A stretch of 64,000 nucleotides of DNA, taken from assembly GCA_017743475.1 (NCBI GenBank), contig JAGHYV010000006.1:1-64000 (forward strand). Reading direction: 5' to 3'. The notes under the pieces are model-generated. The model made no database searches. It was not told the DNA's origin and saw nothing but the letters and a program-made list of their open reading frames with translations. Below, piece by piece: positions 1 through 8,328 of the stretch; the stretch's first letter is position 1; each line of letters begins with the position of its first letter. A program made the translations under genes and the position numbers. The DNA comes from Roseiflexus sp. (GTDB lineage: Bacteria; Chloroflexota; Chloroflexia; Chloroflexales; Roseiflexaceae).

Positions 1-31
1 CCATTTTAGTTCTTATGAAAATAGTATACCA

Positions 32-611
32 CTAAACCTTGATGAAGTCTAATGAAGTATCTCGGTTTTTCGGATAGGCACCGTTCATACAAAATTTGTG
101 TATGTTGCTCCATAATAAAGCGGTATCCGAGATGTCTGCTGGATACACGAGTACACGCACCAAGAACCCATTGGCACCAACCCAGCATTGCCGTTTGCGC
201 CCGTTGACCTTGTTTTCCTCCATCGTCGCCGCGCTCTCCGCCTGATTCGGTTGTTTTGACGGATTGGGAGTCCAGGACGCTGATGGACGGCTCTGGATCG
301 CGATTCAGCGCGTGTCGCGCCAGTTTCCGCGGCGTATCATTCGTTTTGATGAACGTTCCATCACGATTCCATGTGTCAAAATAATAGCGAACGGAGCTCA
401 TCGGCGGAACATCTGTCGGCAGCATGCGCCATTGGCAGGCGGTGCGATGGTTGTCCAGCAGTGCGTTGACGATCGCGCGGCGATCGATGTCGGTCGGGCG
501 ACCGCCGTTTGGCGACGGGGTGACGATCAGCGGCGCGAGAGCGGCTCACGGTTCATCGGTCAGATCGGTTGCATCCTTTGTTGGATTAGGATCGAAGCGC
601 CAGTGCGGCAT
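32..611 (-). pseudogene. IS5-family (DUF4096-type) transposase relic
   Basis: Read on the minus strand, the start MPHWRFDPNPTKDATDL is followed by the usual N-terminal domain of IS5-group transposases and then by the VLDSQSVKTTESGG segment that carries the first catalytic Asp. Two lesions are visible. A TGA replaces the expected Trp codon after LTDEP, about 20 codons in. A frameshift near position 220 moves the reading frame from the SGGERGDDGG segment to the KVNGRKRQCWVGANG segment. The relic then reads to a stop near position 32 and lacks the C-terminal part with the remaining catalytic acidic residues. The element's outer end was not located and may lie left of the window. It cannot encode an active transposase. 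The family call rests on recognised motifs. Confidence 0.85.
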
Positions 612-661
612 CACCAATTGCTCCTCATCAGAACAGCATGGTTGTTCTCATGATACCACAA

Positions 662-1040
662 ATCCGGATTTCTGATCGCCCTCTGACCGCTGCGAAACGA
701 GCAGAGCGTATCAGGTGGACGCGCTTGTCAGGCACAATCATCTATCAAAAACCTGCTCGCTAATACGACATATGCGAAGCATCCCTGGCATGATAACAGC
801 AAAGGAACGCAGATGTTCGACAATAGGTCAGTCAACACTCTCGTCAGCGACAAAGTTCATACAGATGCCTCAGCCAGGGGGTATACGACATCAGCGCGCA
901 GAGCCTCTTTGGCAAAGCTTTTGCATATGCTTGCCTCCACAGATTTGTCGCGCTACGTCCAACGGCTAGCGCTCTACCTGTGCTGCAAGGCGCAACAGAG
1001 CAGCGTCAGGTGCAAGCGCGTGTTGGGCAGCGTTGTAAGG
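662..1040. other. Intergenic stretch with no recognisable gene
   Basis: Short open frames exist on both strands, but none has a convincing start, ribosome site or recognisable motif. No tRNA or repeat was seen. It lies between the transposase relic and the MITE and is probably decayed or non-coding DNA. Confidence 0.5.
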
Positions 1041-1214
1041 CTATAGCAGTTCTCAGATACATTGACTCCTGTCTGGGTCTGCCATGTCGCACGGGACGCC
1101 CGCGTCCAGCGAAGTGTAGACCGAAAATTTATTTCGGTCATCTCGTGGGGCGCGCCATTCCCAGGAGTATTCAACCCTGTTCATCAGGTTCAACCTTTGT
1201 GAGAACTGCTATAG
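1041..1214. mobile_element. 174-bp MITE with perfect 15-bp terminal inverted repeats
   Basis: The left end CTATAGCAGTTCTCA (1041-1055) and the right end TGAGAACTGCTATAG (1200-1214) are perfect reverse complements. The outer TA dinucleotides fit the TA target duplication of IS630/Tc1-mariner elements. The interior has no coding capacity. A diverged inverse-orientation relative lies at 52167-52327. The end motif TAGCAGTTCYCA also matches the right end of the IS630 relic at 32447-33097 (TAGCAGTTCCCA on the minus strand), so that family may have moved it in trans (inference). Confidence 0.8.
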
Positions 1215-1266
1215 TTTATCCGGCTCTGGCGTCAGACACCTGATCAACAGCACGCGTGGGAAGGTG

Positions 1267-2247
1267 TCACCATCCCAGCACCAGAGCAAAGATCAGCGGC
1301 GCGACGATTGTCGCATCCGACTCGATGATAAACTTCGGTGTGTCGACTGCCAGTTTGCCCCAGGTGATCTTCTCGTTCGGCACCGCACCCGAATACGAAC
1401 CATAACTGGTCGTCGAGTCGCTGATCTGGCAGAAATACCCCCACACTGGCACATTGGTACGACGCAGGTCCTGATGCAGCATCGGCACTACACAGATCGG
1501 GAAATCCCCTGCAATTCCGCCGCCGATCTGAAAGAATCCGATCGAATGTTTGGCTGAGGTTCTGGTATACCAGTCAGCCAGGTCGATCATATACTCAATC
1601 CCGCCACGCACCGTGTGCACATTCTTTATCTCGCCAGCAATGCAGCGTGCAGCATAGATATTGCCAGTCGTCGAGTCTTCCCAGCCCGGAACATAGATCG
1701 GCAGGTCACGCTCCATCGCCGCGTAGACCCACGAGTCGCGCGGATCGATTTGATAGTACCGTTCTAGCGCGCCTGAGCGCAGGATTCGATAGAGGAACTG
1801 GTGCGGAAAGAAAGACTCTCCTACCTGGTCGGCACGTGTCCATTCCTCGATCAGCACCCGCTCAAGACGACGAATCGCTTCTTCTTCAGGAATGCAGGTG
1901 TCGGTAACGCGATTCATGTGGCGCTCCAGCAACTCCTGCTCCTGCTCAGGGGTAAGATAGCGGTAATGCGGCACGCGCTCGTAGAAATTGTGAGCGATCA
2001 GGTTGAAAATATCTTCTTCTAGATTGGCGCCGGTGCACGAGATGGCATGCACCTTGTCCTGACGAATCATCTCCGCAAGCGAGAGACCGAGTTCAGCGGT
2101 GCTCATCGCGCCGGCAAGCGTGATCATCATTTTCCCGCCCTTGTCCACGTGTGCACGATACGCCTCTGCAGCATCGATCAGCGCTGCTGCATTGAAGTGG
2201 CGGAAGTGATGTCGCAAAAATTGACTGACCGGCCCGCCGATGCTCAT
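1267..2247 (-). CDS. Deoxyhypusine synthase-family protein
   Basis: 326 residues, close to the usual length of bacterial DHS-like proteins. In eukaryotes and archaea DHS transfers the aminobutyl group of spermidine to a lysine of eIF5A. The catalytic lysine motif is kept: EKITWGKLAVD places the lysine at about residue 298. The NAD/spermidine segments SCTGANLEEDIF and HSIGFFQIGGGIAGDFP are also present. Bacteria lack eIF5A, and bacterial relatives are known to act on free polyamines as homospermidine synthases, so the substrate here is probably a polyamine (inference). AGAAGGAGG lies just upstream of the ATG, and an extended -10 is seen about 55 nt upstream. The gene is monocistronic, with the MITE downstream. 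Confidence 0.85.
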   Translation of the reverse strand: MSIGGPVSQFLRHHFRHFNAAALIDAAEAYRAHVDKGGKMMITLAGAMSTAELGLSLAEMIRQDKVHAISCTGANLEEDIFNLIAHNFYERVPHYRYLTPEQEQELLERHMNRVTDTCIPEEEAIRRLERVLIEEWTRADQVGESFFPHQFLYRILRSGALERYYQIDPRDSWVYAAMERDLPIYVPGWEDSTTGNIYAARCIAGEIKNVHTVRGGIEYMIDLADWYTRTSAKHSIGFFQIGGGIAGDFPICVVPMLHQDLRRTNVPVWGYFCQISDSTTSYGSYSGAVPNEKITWGKLAVDTPKFIIESDATIVAPLIFALVLGW

Positions 2248-2300
2248 AGGAACCTCCTTCTGTCTTCAACGAATATGACAATGAATACGCATACCACGCT

Positions 2301-2309
2301 ATTATATCA
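2301..2309 (-). promoter_or_regulatory. Extended -10 promoter element (TGATATAAT)
   Basis: On the minus strand, TGATATAAT lies about 55 nt upstream of the DHS-like start codon. No good -35 hexamer is visible, as expected for an extended -10 promoter. Confidence 0.5.
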
Positions 2310-2493
2310 GGTATGGTTCATCTGCGAAAGGAACATTGTTCTGTTCAGGTTGGGAAGATGTTCTCTAAATGAGAGGGAACATGATCTCCTTGTGACGTGC
2401 ACTGTGCGCATGTCCATCGTTACGCGACTTCACCCACCAACGCGATTGCTGCCCATCATAAACGTGCAGCGCTCCACCAACAAGGCGCTGTCG

Positions 2494-3144
2494 TCACAAC
2501 GCATCGTCTGGCTCAATTCCCAGCGCTCGCAGACGCTCGCGTAGCATGGCGCAGACGCGCTTTCGCCTCCGCCCGTGCTGCTGCTTCTTTCGCCTGCGCT
2601 GCCGCCTGCTTGCCTGCGCTGCCGCCTTCGCTGCCTGCCCCACTACCGTCACATAGTTCCCAATCTCCCACCCCGCCGCGTCGTAGCAGACTAAGTGGTC
2701 GCGCCGTATTCCCGGCCATACGTCCGCAATCACCAGATGCGCTCGCCCATCGGCGTCCGGCACCTGCGACCGGTATGCCCCCACTTCCAGATGATAGTCG
2801 AGCAGCCGCGGCCACCACGCCTCGCCTCGCCCCGTATCGTCTACGACCACGTACTACGCTACTCCTGCTCACGCGTAATGCTCTACCTTGATCACTACGT
2901 CGTTCTCACGCGCATCCAGCAAAACGATGTCGATAATCAGCGCCGGGCGCGCCTGCTCGACCGCCACCTCAAACGTGTTCCAGTTGCGCCGCTTGCGTAC
3001 GCCGGGGATGACCATCACGTCCGGTTCAAGGTGACGGGGATTATCATGAGCAGGACGCGGCACGAGGCGCCACCTGCAGCAGAACGGGTCGGCTTTGGCG
3101 TCGGCGAGGGGAACCGGTTGTGGCGTCGCGGTGGTCATATTCAT
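2494..3144 (-). pseudogene. Decayed Uma2-family (DUF820) endonuclease gene
   Basis: The conserved Uma2 elements read in one frame: EPDVMVIPG (metal-binding Asp), ARPALIIDIV, then VVIKVEHYA. The frame is then broken by TGA and by TAG, four sense codons later, exactly where intact relatives read an RAAGVAEYWVVDP-like segment. The frame reopens with VVVDDTGRGEAWWP. The Ala/Lys/Glu-rich C-terminal helix shows compensating frameshifts, because its best coding frame switches to AAAQAKEAAARAEAKAR and then back. The usual Glu of the PD-(D/E)XK core is also changed (DIV in place of EIV). At least two stops and two indels mean it is not functional. An intact Uma2 gene lies at 60459-61079. Confidence 0.8.
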
Positions 3145-3204
3145 AGTATGAAGTAATATAACATAACGGGTAAGGCTGCACTCCAACTCTATCCTGCAAT
3201 CGCG

Positions 3205-4998
3205 TCACCCCACTATTACTCCCTCGCGGAACTGCAATGCATAGAGGCGCGCATACAATCCCTGCTTCGCCAGTAACTCCTCGTGCGTCCCCTGCTCGAC
3301 AATTCGCCCGTGGTTGAGCACAATGATCCGGTGGGCAATTGCAACAGTGCTGAGACGGTGCGCAATAATGACCGACGTGCGCCCGCGCATCAGGCGCTCA
3401 AATGCTTCCTGAACCAGCGCCTCCGACTCGCTGTCGAGCGAACTGGTTGCTTCGTCGAGCAGCAGAATGCGCGGGTTCTTCAGCATCACACGGGCGATGG
3501 CGATCCGCTGACGCTGTCCGCCGCTCAACTTGATGCCGCGCTCACCGACCAGTGTCTCATATCCACGCGGCATCGCCATGATAAAATCGTGCGCATTTGC
3601 AGCCTTTGCCGCCGCGATGATCTCCTCCTCACTCGCATCCAGTTTCCCATAGACGATATTCTCACGGATCGTTCCGCCGAACAGCATCGTTTCCTGCGGT
3701 ACCAGACCAATCTGCTCTCGCAGACTGCGCTGCGTCACATCGCGCAGATCATACCCGTCGATCAGCACCCGCCCGGATGTCGGGTCGTAGAAGCGCGGGA
3801 TGAGATTGAACAGCGTACTTTTACCTGCCCCGCTCGGACCAACCAGCGCCACGATCTCGCCCGGTCGAATAGCAAGTGTGATGTTATGTAACACTCTCTG
3901 ACCGGTTTCGTACTCAAACGAAACATCATCGAACACGATCTCGCCGTGCACCGGCGGCAGAACACGCGCGTCTGGCGCATCTTTGATCGTCGGTTGTGTA
4001 TCGAGAATCTCGAACACACGCCGCACTGCGCCCACTGCTTCGCGGAACTGACCGTACAACCCGGAGAGTTGCGCCAGGCTGGCGCCGATAGTAATCGCAT
4101 AGATCAAAAAACCGCTGATCGTCGCAAATGACATGCGCCCGGCCAGTACCTCGCTGCCGCTGAACCACAGGATTGCTGCAATGCCGCTGAACCCCAGGAA
4201 CGCCATCAGTCCACCAAATGCCGACCGCAGCAGCGCCAGACGCAGCGCCGCTTTCAGGGTGCGCTGCATTGCACGCTCGTAACGCCCGGTTTCATACGAC
4301 TCACGGACGTAACTTTTGACTACTCGCACTCCCTGTAACCCTTCTTCGACCGCTACCGTCGCATCTGCCAGTTCATCCTGCACCCGTGTGCTGAAGCGTT
4401 GTAGCCAGCGACCAAAGACAGCTGCCACAGTAACGACGCTGATCGCCAGTATGAGCACGAACCCTACCAGGCGCGGATTGAGCAGAAAGACAATGATGAT
4501 CGCACCAAACAGTGCGACAATGCTCGAAAGGAATTGAGTGACATTGTTCGTCAGGATTGAACGCACCTGTGTAACATCGCTGGAGATGCGCGACACGATT
4601 TCGCCAACGCGTCGGCTGGCAAAGAAACTCAATGAGAGCGTGTGCAGGTGGCGGTACAACTGAACCCGCATATCAAGAACGATCCGCTCACCGACAACAT
4701 TCAAGATATACCCCTGAAGAAACGTCAGGAACGCCTGCATGAAAAAGAGTGCGATCAACGCCAGCGTCAGATTCGTCAGCAGCGTCTGGTCACCACGCTG
4801 CAAGACAGCCTCAAGCAATTGCACGATGACCAGCGGAAAACCGAGATTGATTGCGCTTGCCCCCGCAAGCGCCAGCAGCGCACCCAGCATGTGGCGACGA
4901 TACGGTTGCAGATAGTGCAGCAAACGACGCCAGTCGACGGTGCGCACTGGGATAACGTCCACCGTGCGTCGTGAATTGCGAGATTGCCGGTTGAGCAT
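3205..4998 (-). CDS. ABC exporter, fused membrane and ATPase domains (MsbA/MDR-like half-transporter)
   Basis: About 597 residues. The N-terminal half (about residues 30-310) has six hydrophobic segments of the type I exporter fold. The C-terminal half is the ATPase, with Walker A GPSGAGKST, signature LSGGQRQRIAIAR, Walker B ILLLDEATSSLD and switch His IAHRLST. Half-transporters of this kind form homodimers and export lipids, peptides or drugs; the substrate cannot be read from the sequence. I chose the ATG giving MLNRQSRNSRR because GAGAAAG sits about 10 nt upstream. An in-frame ATG 12 codons earlier lacks an obvious ribosome site. The gene stands alone, with the translin gene transcribed divergently. 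Confidence 0.9.
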   Translation of the reverse strand: MLNRQSRNSRRTVDVIPVRTVDWRRLLHYLQPYRRHMLGALLALAGASAINLGFPLVIVQLLEAVLQRGDQTLLTNLTLALIALFFMQAFLTFLQGYILNVVGERIVLDMRVQLYRHLHTLSLSFFASRRVGEIVSRISSDVTQVRSILTNNVTQFLSSIVALFGAIIIVFLLNPRLVGFVLILAISVVTVAAVFGRWLQRFSTRVQDELADATVAVEEGLQGVRVVKSYVRESYETGRYERAMQRTLKAALRLALLRSAFGGLMAFLGFSGIAAILWFSGSEVLAGRMSFATISGFLIYAITIGASLAQLSGLYGQFREAVGAVRRVFEILDTQPTIKDAPDARVLPPVHGEIVFDDVSFEYETGQRVLHNITLAIRPGEIVALVGPSGAGKSTLFNLIPRFYDPTSGRVLIDGYDLRDVTQRSLREQIGLVPQETMLFGGTIRENIVYGKLDASEEEIIAAAKAANAHDFIMAMPRGYETLVGERGIKLSGGQRQRIAIARVMLKNPRILLLDEATSSLDSESEALVQEAFERLMRGRTSVIIAHRLSTVAIAHRIIVLNHGRIVEQGTHEELLAKQGLYARLYALQFREGVIVG

Positions 4999-5111
4999 AG
5001 GGCGAATCTTTCTCTCAAAACAAAGGCATTGCAAAAAGGGGTTTCAGTATAGCATACGCTTCCAGGGAAAGTCCGGGAGCGCTGAGATTCTGCATCCGTT
5101 ACTGCATCAAC

Positions 5112-5117
5112 TATAAT
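5112..5117 (+). promoter_or_regulatory. Candidate -10 (TATAAT) for the translin-family gene
   Basis: A consensus TATAAT lies in the divergent spacer, about 94 nt before the start codon. There is no clear -35 and no TGn extension, so this is weak support. Confidence 0.3.
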
Positions 5118-5210
5118 GCGTGTTACTCATAGCACGAGTTCTGAGTTGTCGAATAAACGCCCGTTCCGCCCGGGCACCGTCCAGTTTCAAAGGTCATGTG
5201 AAGGAAGGCT

Positions 5211-5897
5211 ATGAATGCCATCGAAACTGTTGTTGCTGCTGCGGTCGCGCAGATCGAAGCGAGCCATACTGCGCGTGAGCAGGCGCTCATCCTAGCGCGC
5301 GCGCTGACGCGCCAGTGCGCCAACGTCATTCGTGCAGCCCATCGCCGGGAATTCGCTGAAGCTGCCGCGCTGCTGGCAGAAGCCAGCGCGTCAGCGCGTG
5401 CGCTGCGCGAAAGCCTCGCCAACCATCCTGATCTCCTATATGCTGGCTATTCCCAGGACGCGCTCAAGGAATACGCTGAGGCCGCGCTGGTGTATGCCTT
5501 CCTCCATGGCGACCCTCCGCCCGATGCAGCGTCGCTTGGAGTCGATGCCGCAGCGTACCTCAATGGTCTGGCTGAAGCGGCCTCGGAATTGCGCCGTGCT
5601 ATTCTCGATAGCATGCGCGCTGGCGCAACCGCACATAGTGTGGCGCTGCTGTCAATTATGGACGATATCTATAGCCTGCTTATCACGATCGACTACCCGG
5701 AAGCCGTCACTGGCGGCTTGCGCCGAACGACCGATGCGCTGCGTGCGGTGCTCGAACGCACCCGCGGCGACGTTACTGCTGCGATCCGCCAGGATCACCT
5801 GATCGCAGCACTCGAAGCGTTTGAACAACGCCTTGATCGCCTGCAAGCCACGACACTGCCACGGAATACGTCTCTCGAACAATCCGACGGGGGATAA
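5211..5897 (+). CDS. Translin-family protein
   Basis: 228 residues, the typical size of translin. The predicted fold is all alpha-helical. Conserved family segments are recognisable: SQDALKEYAEAALVYAFLHG in the middle, LAEAASELRRAILDSMRAG, and MDDIYSLLITIDYPEAVTGG followed by LRRTTDALRAVLERTR. Eukaryotic translin and TRAX bind and cleave RNA or single-stranded DNA as octamers; TRAX carries the acidic nuclease residues. Some acidic residues are visible here (KEYAEA, MDD), but whether the protein is catalytic cannot be decided. AAGGAAGG lies just upstream of the ATG. It is a single gene, followed at once by an adenylate kinase relic. Archaea and a few bacterial phyla carry such proteins; their role there is unknown. 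Confidence 0.75.
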   Translation: MNAIETVVAAAVAQIEASHTAREQALILARALTRQCANVIRAAHRREFAEAAALLAEASASARALRESLANHPDLLYAGYSQDALKEYAEAALVYAFLHGDPPPDAASLGVDAAAYLNGLAEAASELRRAILDSMRAGATAHSVALLSIMDDIYSLLITIDYPEAVTGGLRRTTDALRAVLERTRGDVTAAIRQDHLIAALEAFEQRLDRLQATTLPRNTSLEQSDGG

Positions 5898-5944
5898 AGG
5901 GCATCACTGCATGTGCAGGGAAGGGATGCGACCGCTGCGCTTGA

Positions 5945-6350
5945 CTCGTACTCCTGGGATTGCCTGGTGCCAAGAAAAGCATGATCGCAGAAGGACTTGC
6001 CCATTAACTCCTGCTGGTTCCAATCTTGGCGCACTGCTGCGCGCCGGGATTGGCGTCCGCACCCGGATCGGGCGCGAAGTTGCGCCACTGCTCGAACGCG
6101 GCGACCTGGCACCCGACTCGCTGATGGATCGGGTCTTGCGTGCCCGTCTGGAAACCCTGGACCCTGACGAGGGCATTCTGCTCGATGGCTACCCGCGCAC
6201 CACACGCCAGGCGCCTGGTCTTGCTGCAATGCTGGTAGACTGTGAACATGCATCTGGTGAACGCCATCGAAGTTTCCAACGAAGAAGTGGTGCGTCGGCT
6301 AAGTGAGCTGTGCATTTGTGGGAGTGTCGGTGAACCGTTCCCTGTCCACA
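5945..6350 (+). pseudogene. Adenylate kinase relic
   Basis: Three pieces align in order with adenylate kinase but in different frames. First comes a corrupted P-loop, LVLLGLPGAKKS (expected GxPGAGKGT), soon followed by a TAA. After a shift come the AMP-binding and core parts, ALLRAGIGVRTRIGREVAPLLERGDL and ILLDGYPRTTRQA. After another shift comes AIEVSNEEVVRRLSELCICG, matching the segment before the LID. The LID remainder and the C-terminus are missing. It is clearly non-functional; a working adk must lie elsewhere because the enzyme is essential. Confidence 0.8.
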
Positions 6351-6401
6351 TTGATGACCTTGCCGGTATTATGCATTATCGCAAGCGCAAGGGATATTCA
6401 T

Positions 6402-7199
6402 ATGCTTGCTAGTCGCACTGCTCCGAAAGCGCGCATGCGGCGCTGGATCTATCCACTGACGTATTTGCTGCTGATTATCTTCTTCCTGCCGATCTACACC
6501 GAAAAACCATATACGCCGCAGGAAGCCTCGAATGTCATCAGGGAGCTGCTGTTCGTCACCAACAATCCAGCGCTGTATACCTTGCTGGCGCCATTGTTTC
6601 ACCTCGCCACCATTGGGTTGATCGTACTGATTGCGCTGCGTCCTGCCTCTGCCGGTCGCGTCCTGGCAGCGTATATGGGGGTGAATTACCTGGTGATCGG
6701 GTGGGTTCAGTCGCAGGGTGTCACCGAGTCTTACGGGTATGTCGTGCAGACGGGCAACCTGGTTGCCTGTGCGCTGCTAGGGGTGATGTGGCTGGCGGTA
6801 TCTTTTCAGAACTGTCTCAACATTTCGTTCAACAATCTGGGTTGACGCCACTGCCTGTTGATGCCGCTTGCGCTGCTGGCATTCTTGTCGCCAGCTACAG
6901 TCATCGACGGTGTCGTTTATCCCGACTTCAATCCGATCCTGCTGCTCACCTCACTGGCATATGGTCTCTCGTACTGTCTGACGACGCCGGTCTTCCTGTT
7001 TTTGCTGATCGTTGCGCTGCCGAACGTTCTGCCGCTTGCCTATCGCATCACCGCATTCAATGCGCTGCTCTACGGTCTTATCAATATGATGTCGTGGTTC
7101 GATCCGACAGTGTGGTGGATGGGGGTGTTGCACGTCCCGTTGCTGGCACTGTCGATTGTGGCGCTGATTCTGGTGCAGCGTCAGGCGCCGGTTGCCTGA
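6402..7199 (+). pseudogene. Multi-pass membrane protein interrupted by one in-frame TGA
   Basis: The ATG at 6402 follows AAGGGA with good spacing. The frame gives about 147 residues with four hydrophobic segments (YLLLIIFFLPIY, LYTLLAPLFHLATIG, VLAAYMGVNYLVIG, LVACALLGVMWLAV), then TGA at 6843. The same frame stays open to 7199 with three or four more hydrophobic segments ending in VALILVQRQAPVA. A single TGG-to-TGA change would explain the break and restore a protein of about 265 residues. A separate downstream protein from the TTG at 6858 is possible, but no ribosome site was seen. The family was not recognised. Confidence 0.6.
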
Positions 7200-7525
7200 C
7201 CTGATCCCCGCGTGTGCAGGACGCGCTCCTGTGTCTCTCTGTTGCTCAGATACTACTCAGCGTTGTCGAAATGCAACCATGGGTTAAGAAACGACGACAC
7301 TACGTCGGATCAGGTTCAGATACGGTATACTACACCATGAACGGAGCAGTCCGTTCGCGTCTAGTGTGCCGCTGACGACGGTGTCTGTGCACATGTGCAA
7401 TACCTCTCAACACGCGTGGGCGTCCGTGTCGTTTGCAACGGGTGCAGAGGTGTGTGTTCTTTTTTTCTCCAGACGGCACAGCACGATGTCGCATGCCGAT
7501 TGCCAGCGAGGAAGGAGGAATCGCT
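7200..7525 (+). other. Non-coding stretch upstream of the FBP aldolase/phosphatase relic
   Basis: TATACT near 7326 could be a -10, and a run of seven T occurs near 7460 after a G-rich, weakly paired segment. This could be an old leader, but no hairpin strong enough to name was found. Confidence 0.3.
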
Positions 7526-8108
7526 ATGGCAGCGGAACTGACGATCAGTTGCATTAAGGTATCGGCTTGCCTGGGATGTGTTCGATATCTGCACCCGTGT
7601 GGCGAAGATCTGAAACTGTACGGCACCGGACAGAACCTAAGTCAGGAAGGATGACCTAGTGTGCATTGTGCGGGCGCAGGACGAGTTCCCGACGGTCGGC
7701 GAAGTGCTGGAGCCTTTCACGATGCCGCACATCGTTGAGGGGTGGATGCGCGGATCGCACTACGGTCCGCTGATGCCGTGTCGTGTGGGAGACGCCTATC
7801 CGGGGCGCTTTGACGGACCGCCGCAGGTCATCGCGTTAGGGTTCCAGATCGCTGAGGGACAGTTGATCGGACCGCGTGAGATGTTCGACGATCCCGGTTT
7901 TGATGAGGCGCGTCATTTGTGCAACGTCACCGCCGATCATCTGCGCCGTCATGGACTGTTCGAGCCGCATCGTTTACCAATGGAAGAAATGGAGTACACC
8001 ACGCTTCCAGAGGTGATGAAAAAGCTGGCAGACCGCTGGCAACCGGTGAATGGTCATGCGGTGAGCGGCGAAGCGGTGGAGACGTTGCCCGCCAGCGTTG
8101 CATTGTGA
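7526..8108 (+). pseudogene. Fructose-1,6-bisphosphate aldolase/phosphatase relic with internal deletions
   Basis: The start, MAAELTISCIKVSA after AAGGAGGAA, matches the N-terminus of the archaeal-type bifunctional FBP aldolase/phosphatase. The frame then jumps to pieces resembling its GDDLQL and YAAGQDL segments and stops with TGA at 7652. The C-terminal third follows in another frame and is well preserved: GWMRGSHYGPLMP, RFDGPPQVIALGF, LIGPREMFDDPGFDEAR, RRHGLFEPHRLP, EEMEYTTLPEVMKKL. Roughly 170 central residues are gone, including the region expected to hold the Schiff-base lysine and several metal ligands. Intact enzymes have about 370-400 residues. The gene is therefore dead, and gluconeogenesis must use another copy or enzyme. 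Confidence 0.85.
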
Positions 8109-8127
8109 TTGTTGAAAGGAGGGGGCG

Positions 8128-8328
8128 ATGCCAATCCGTGACTGGAGACATGCTGAGGAGCGTGCCGCGCGCCTGATCGATGATCGTCAACATTATGTGG
8201 AAGGGGCGATCATCGATTGGCTGATCCGCACCGGGCAGTGGGATCCGCAGGCAGAGGAAAAGATCCGCGCCTGGCTCGAACGTCAGGCGGTGGAACTGGC
8301 TGAGAAGGAGCGGCAGGCGTCCAATTAA
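8128..8328 (+). CDS. Small acidic helical protein, family not recognised
   Basis: 66 residues, preceded by a very strong ribosome site (AAAGGAGGGGG) six to eight nt before the ATG. The sequence is rich in Glu, Arg and Trp, with two likely helices around AEERAARLIDDR and ERQAVELAEKERQ. No signal peptide or membrane segment is present. It starts 20 nt after the FBP aldolase/phosphatase relic and could once have been co-transcribed with it. Its stop codon overlaps the stop of the convergent nitrilase gene by four bases. The ribosome site and clean frame argue that it is real. Confidence 0.6.
   Translation: MPIRDWRHAEERAARLIDDRQHYVEGAIIDWLIRTGQWDPQAEEKIRAWLERQAVELAEKERQASN

Noticed and set aside
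2320-2385. GAAC/GTTC inverted repeats as a LexA box upstream of the DHS-like gene
   Set aside because: The spacing (3 nt, or irregular arms) does not fit the known GAAC-N4-GTTC box and the gene is not a repair gene.
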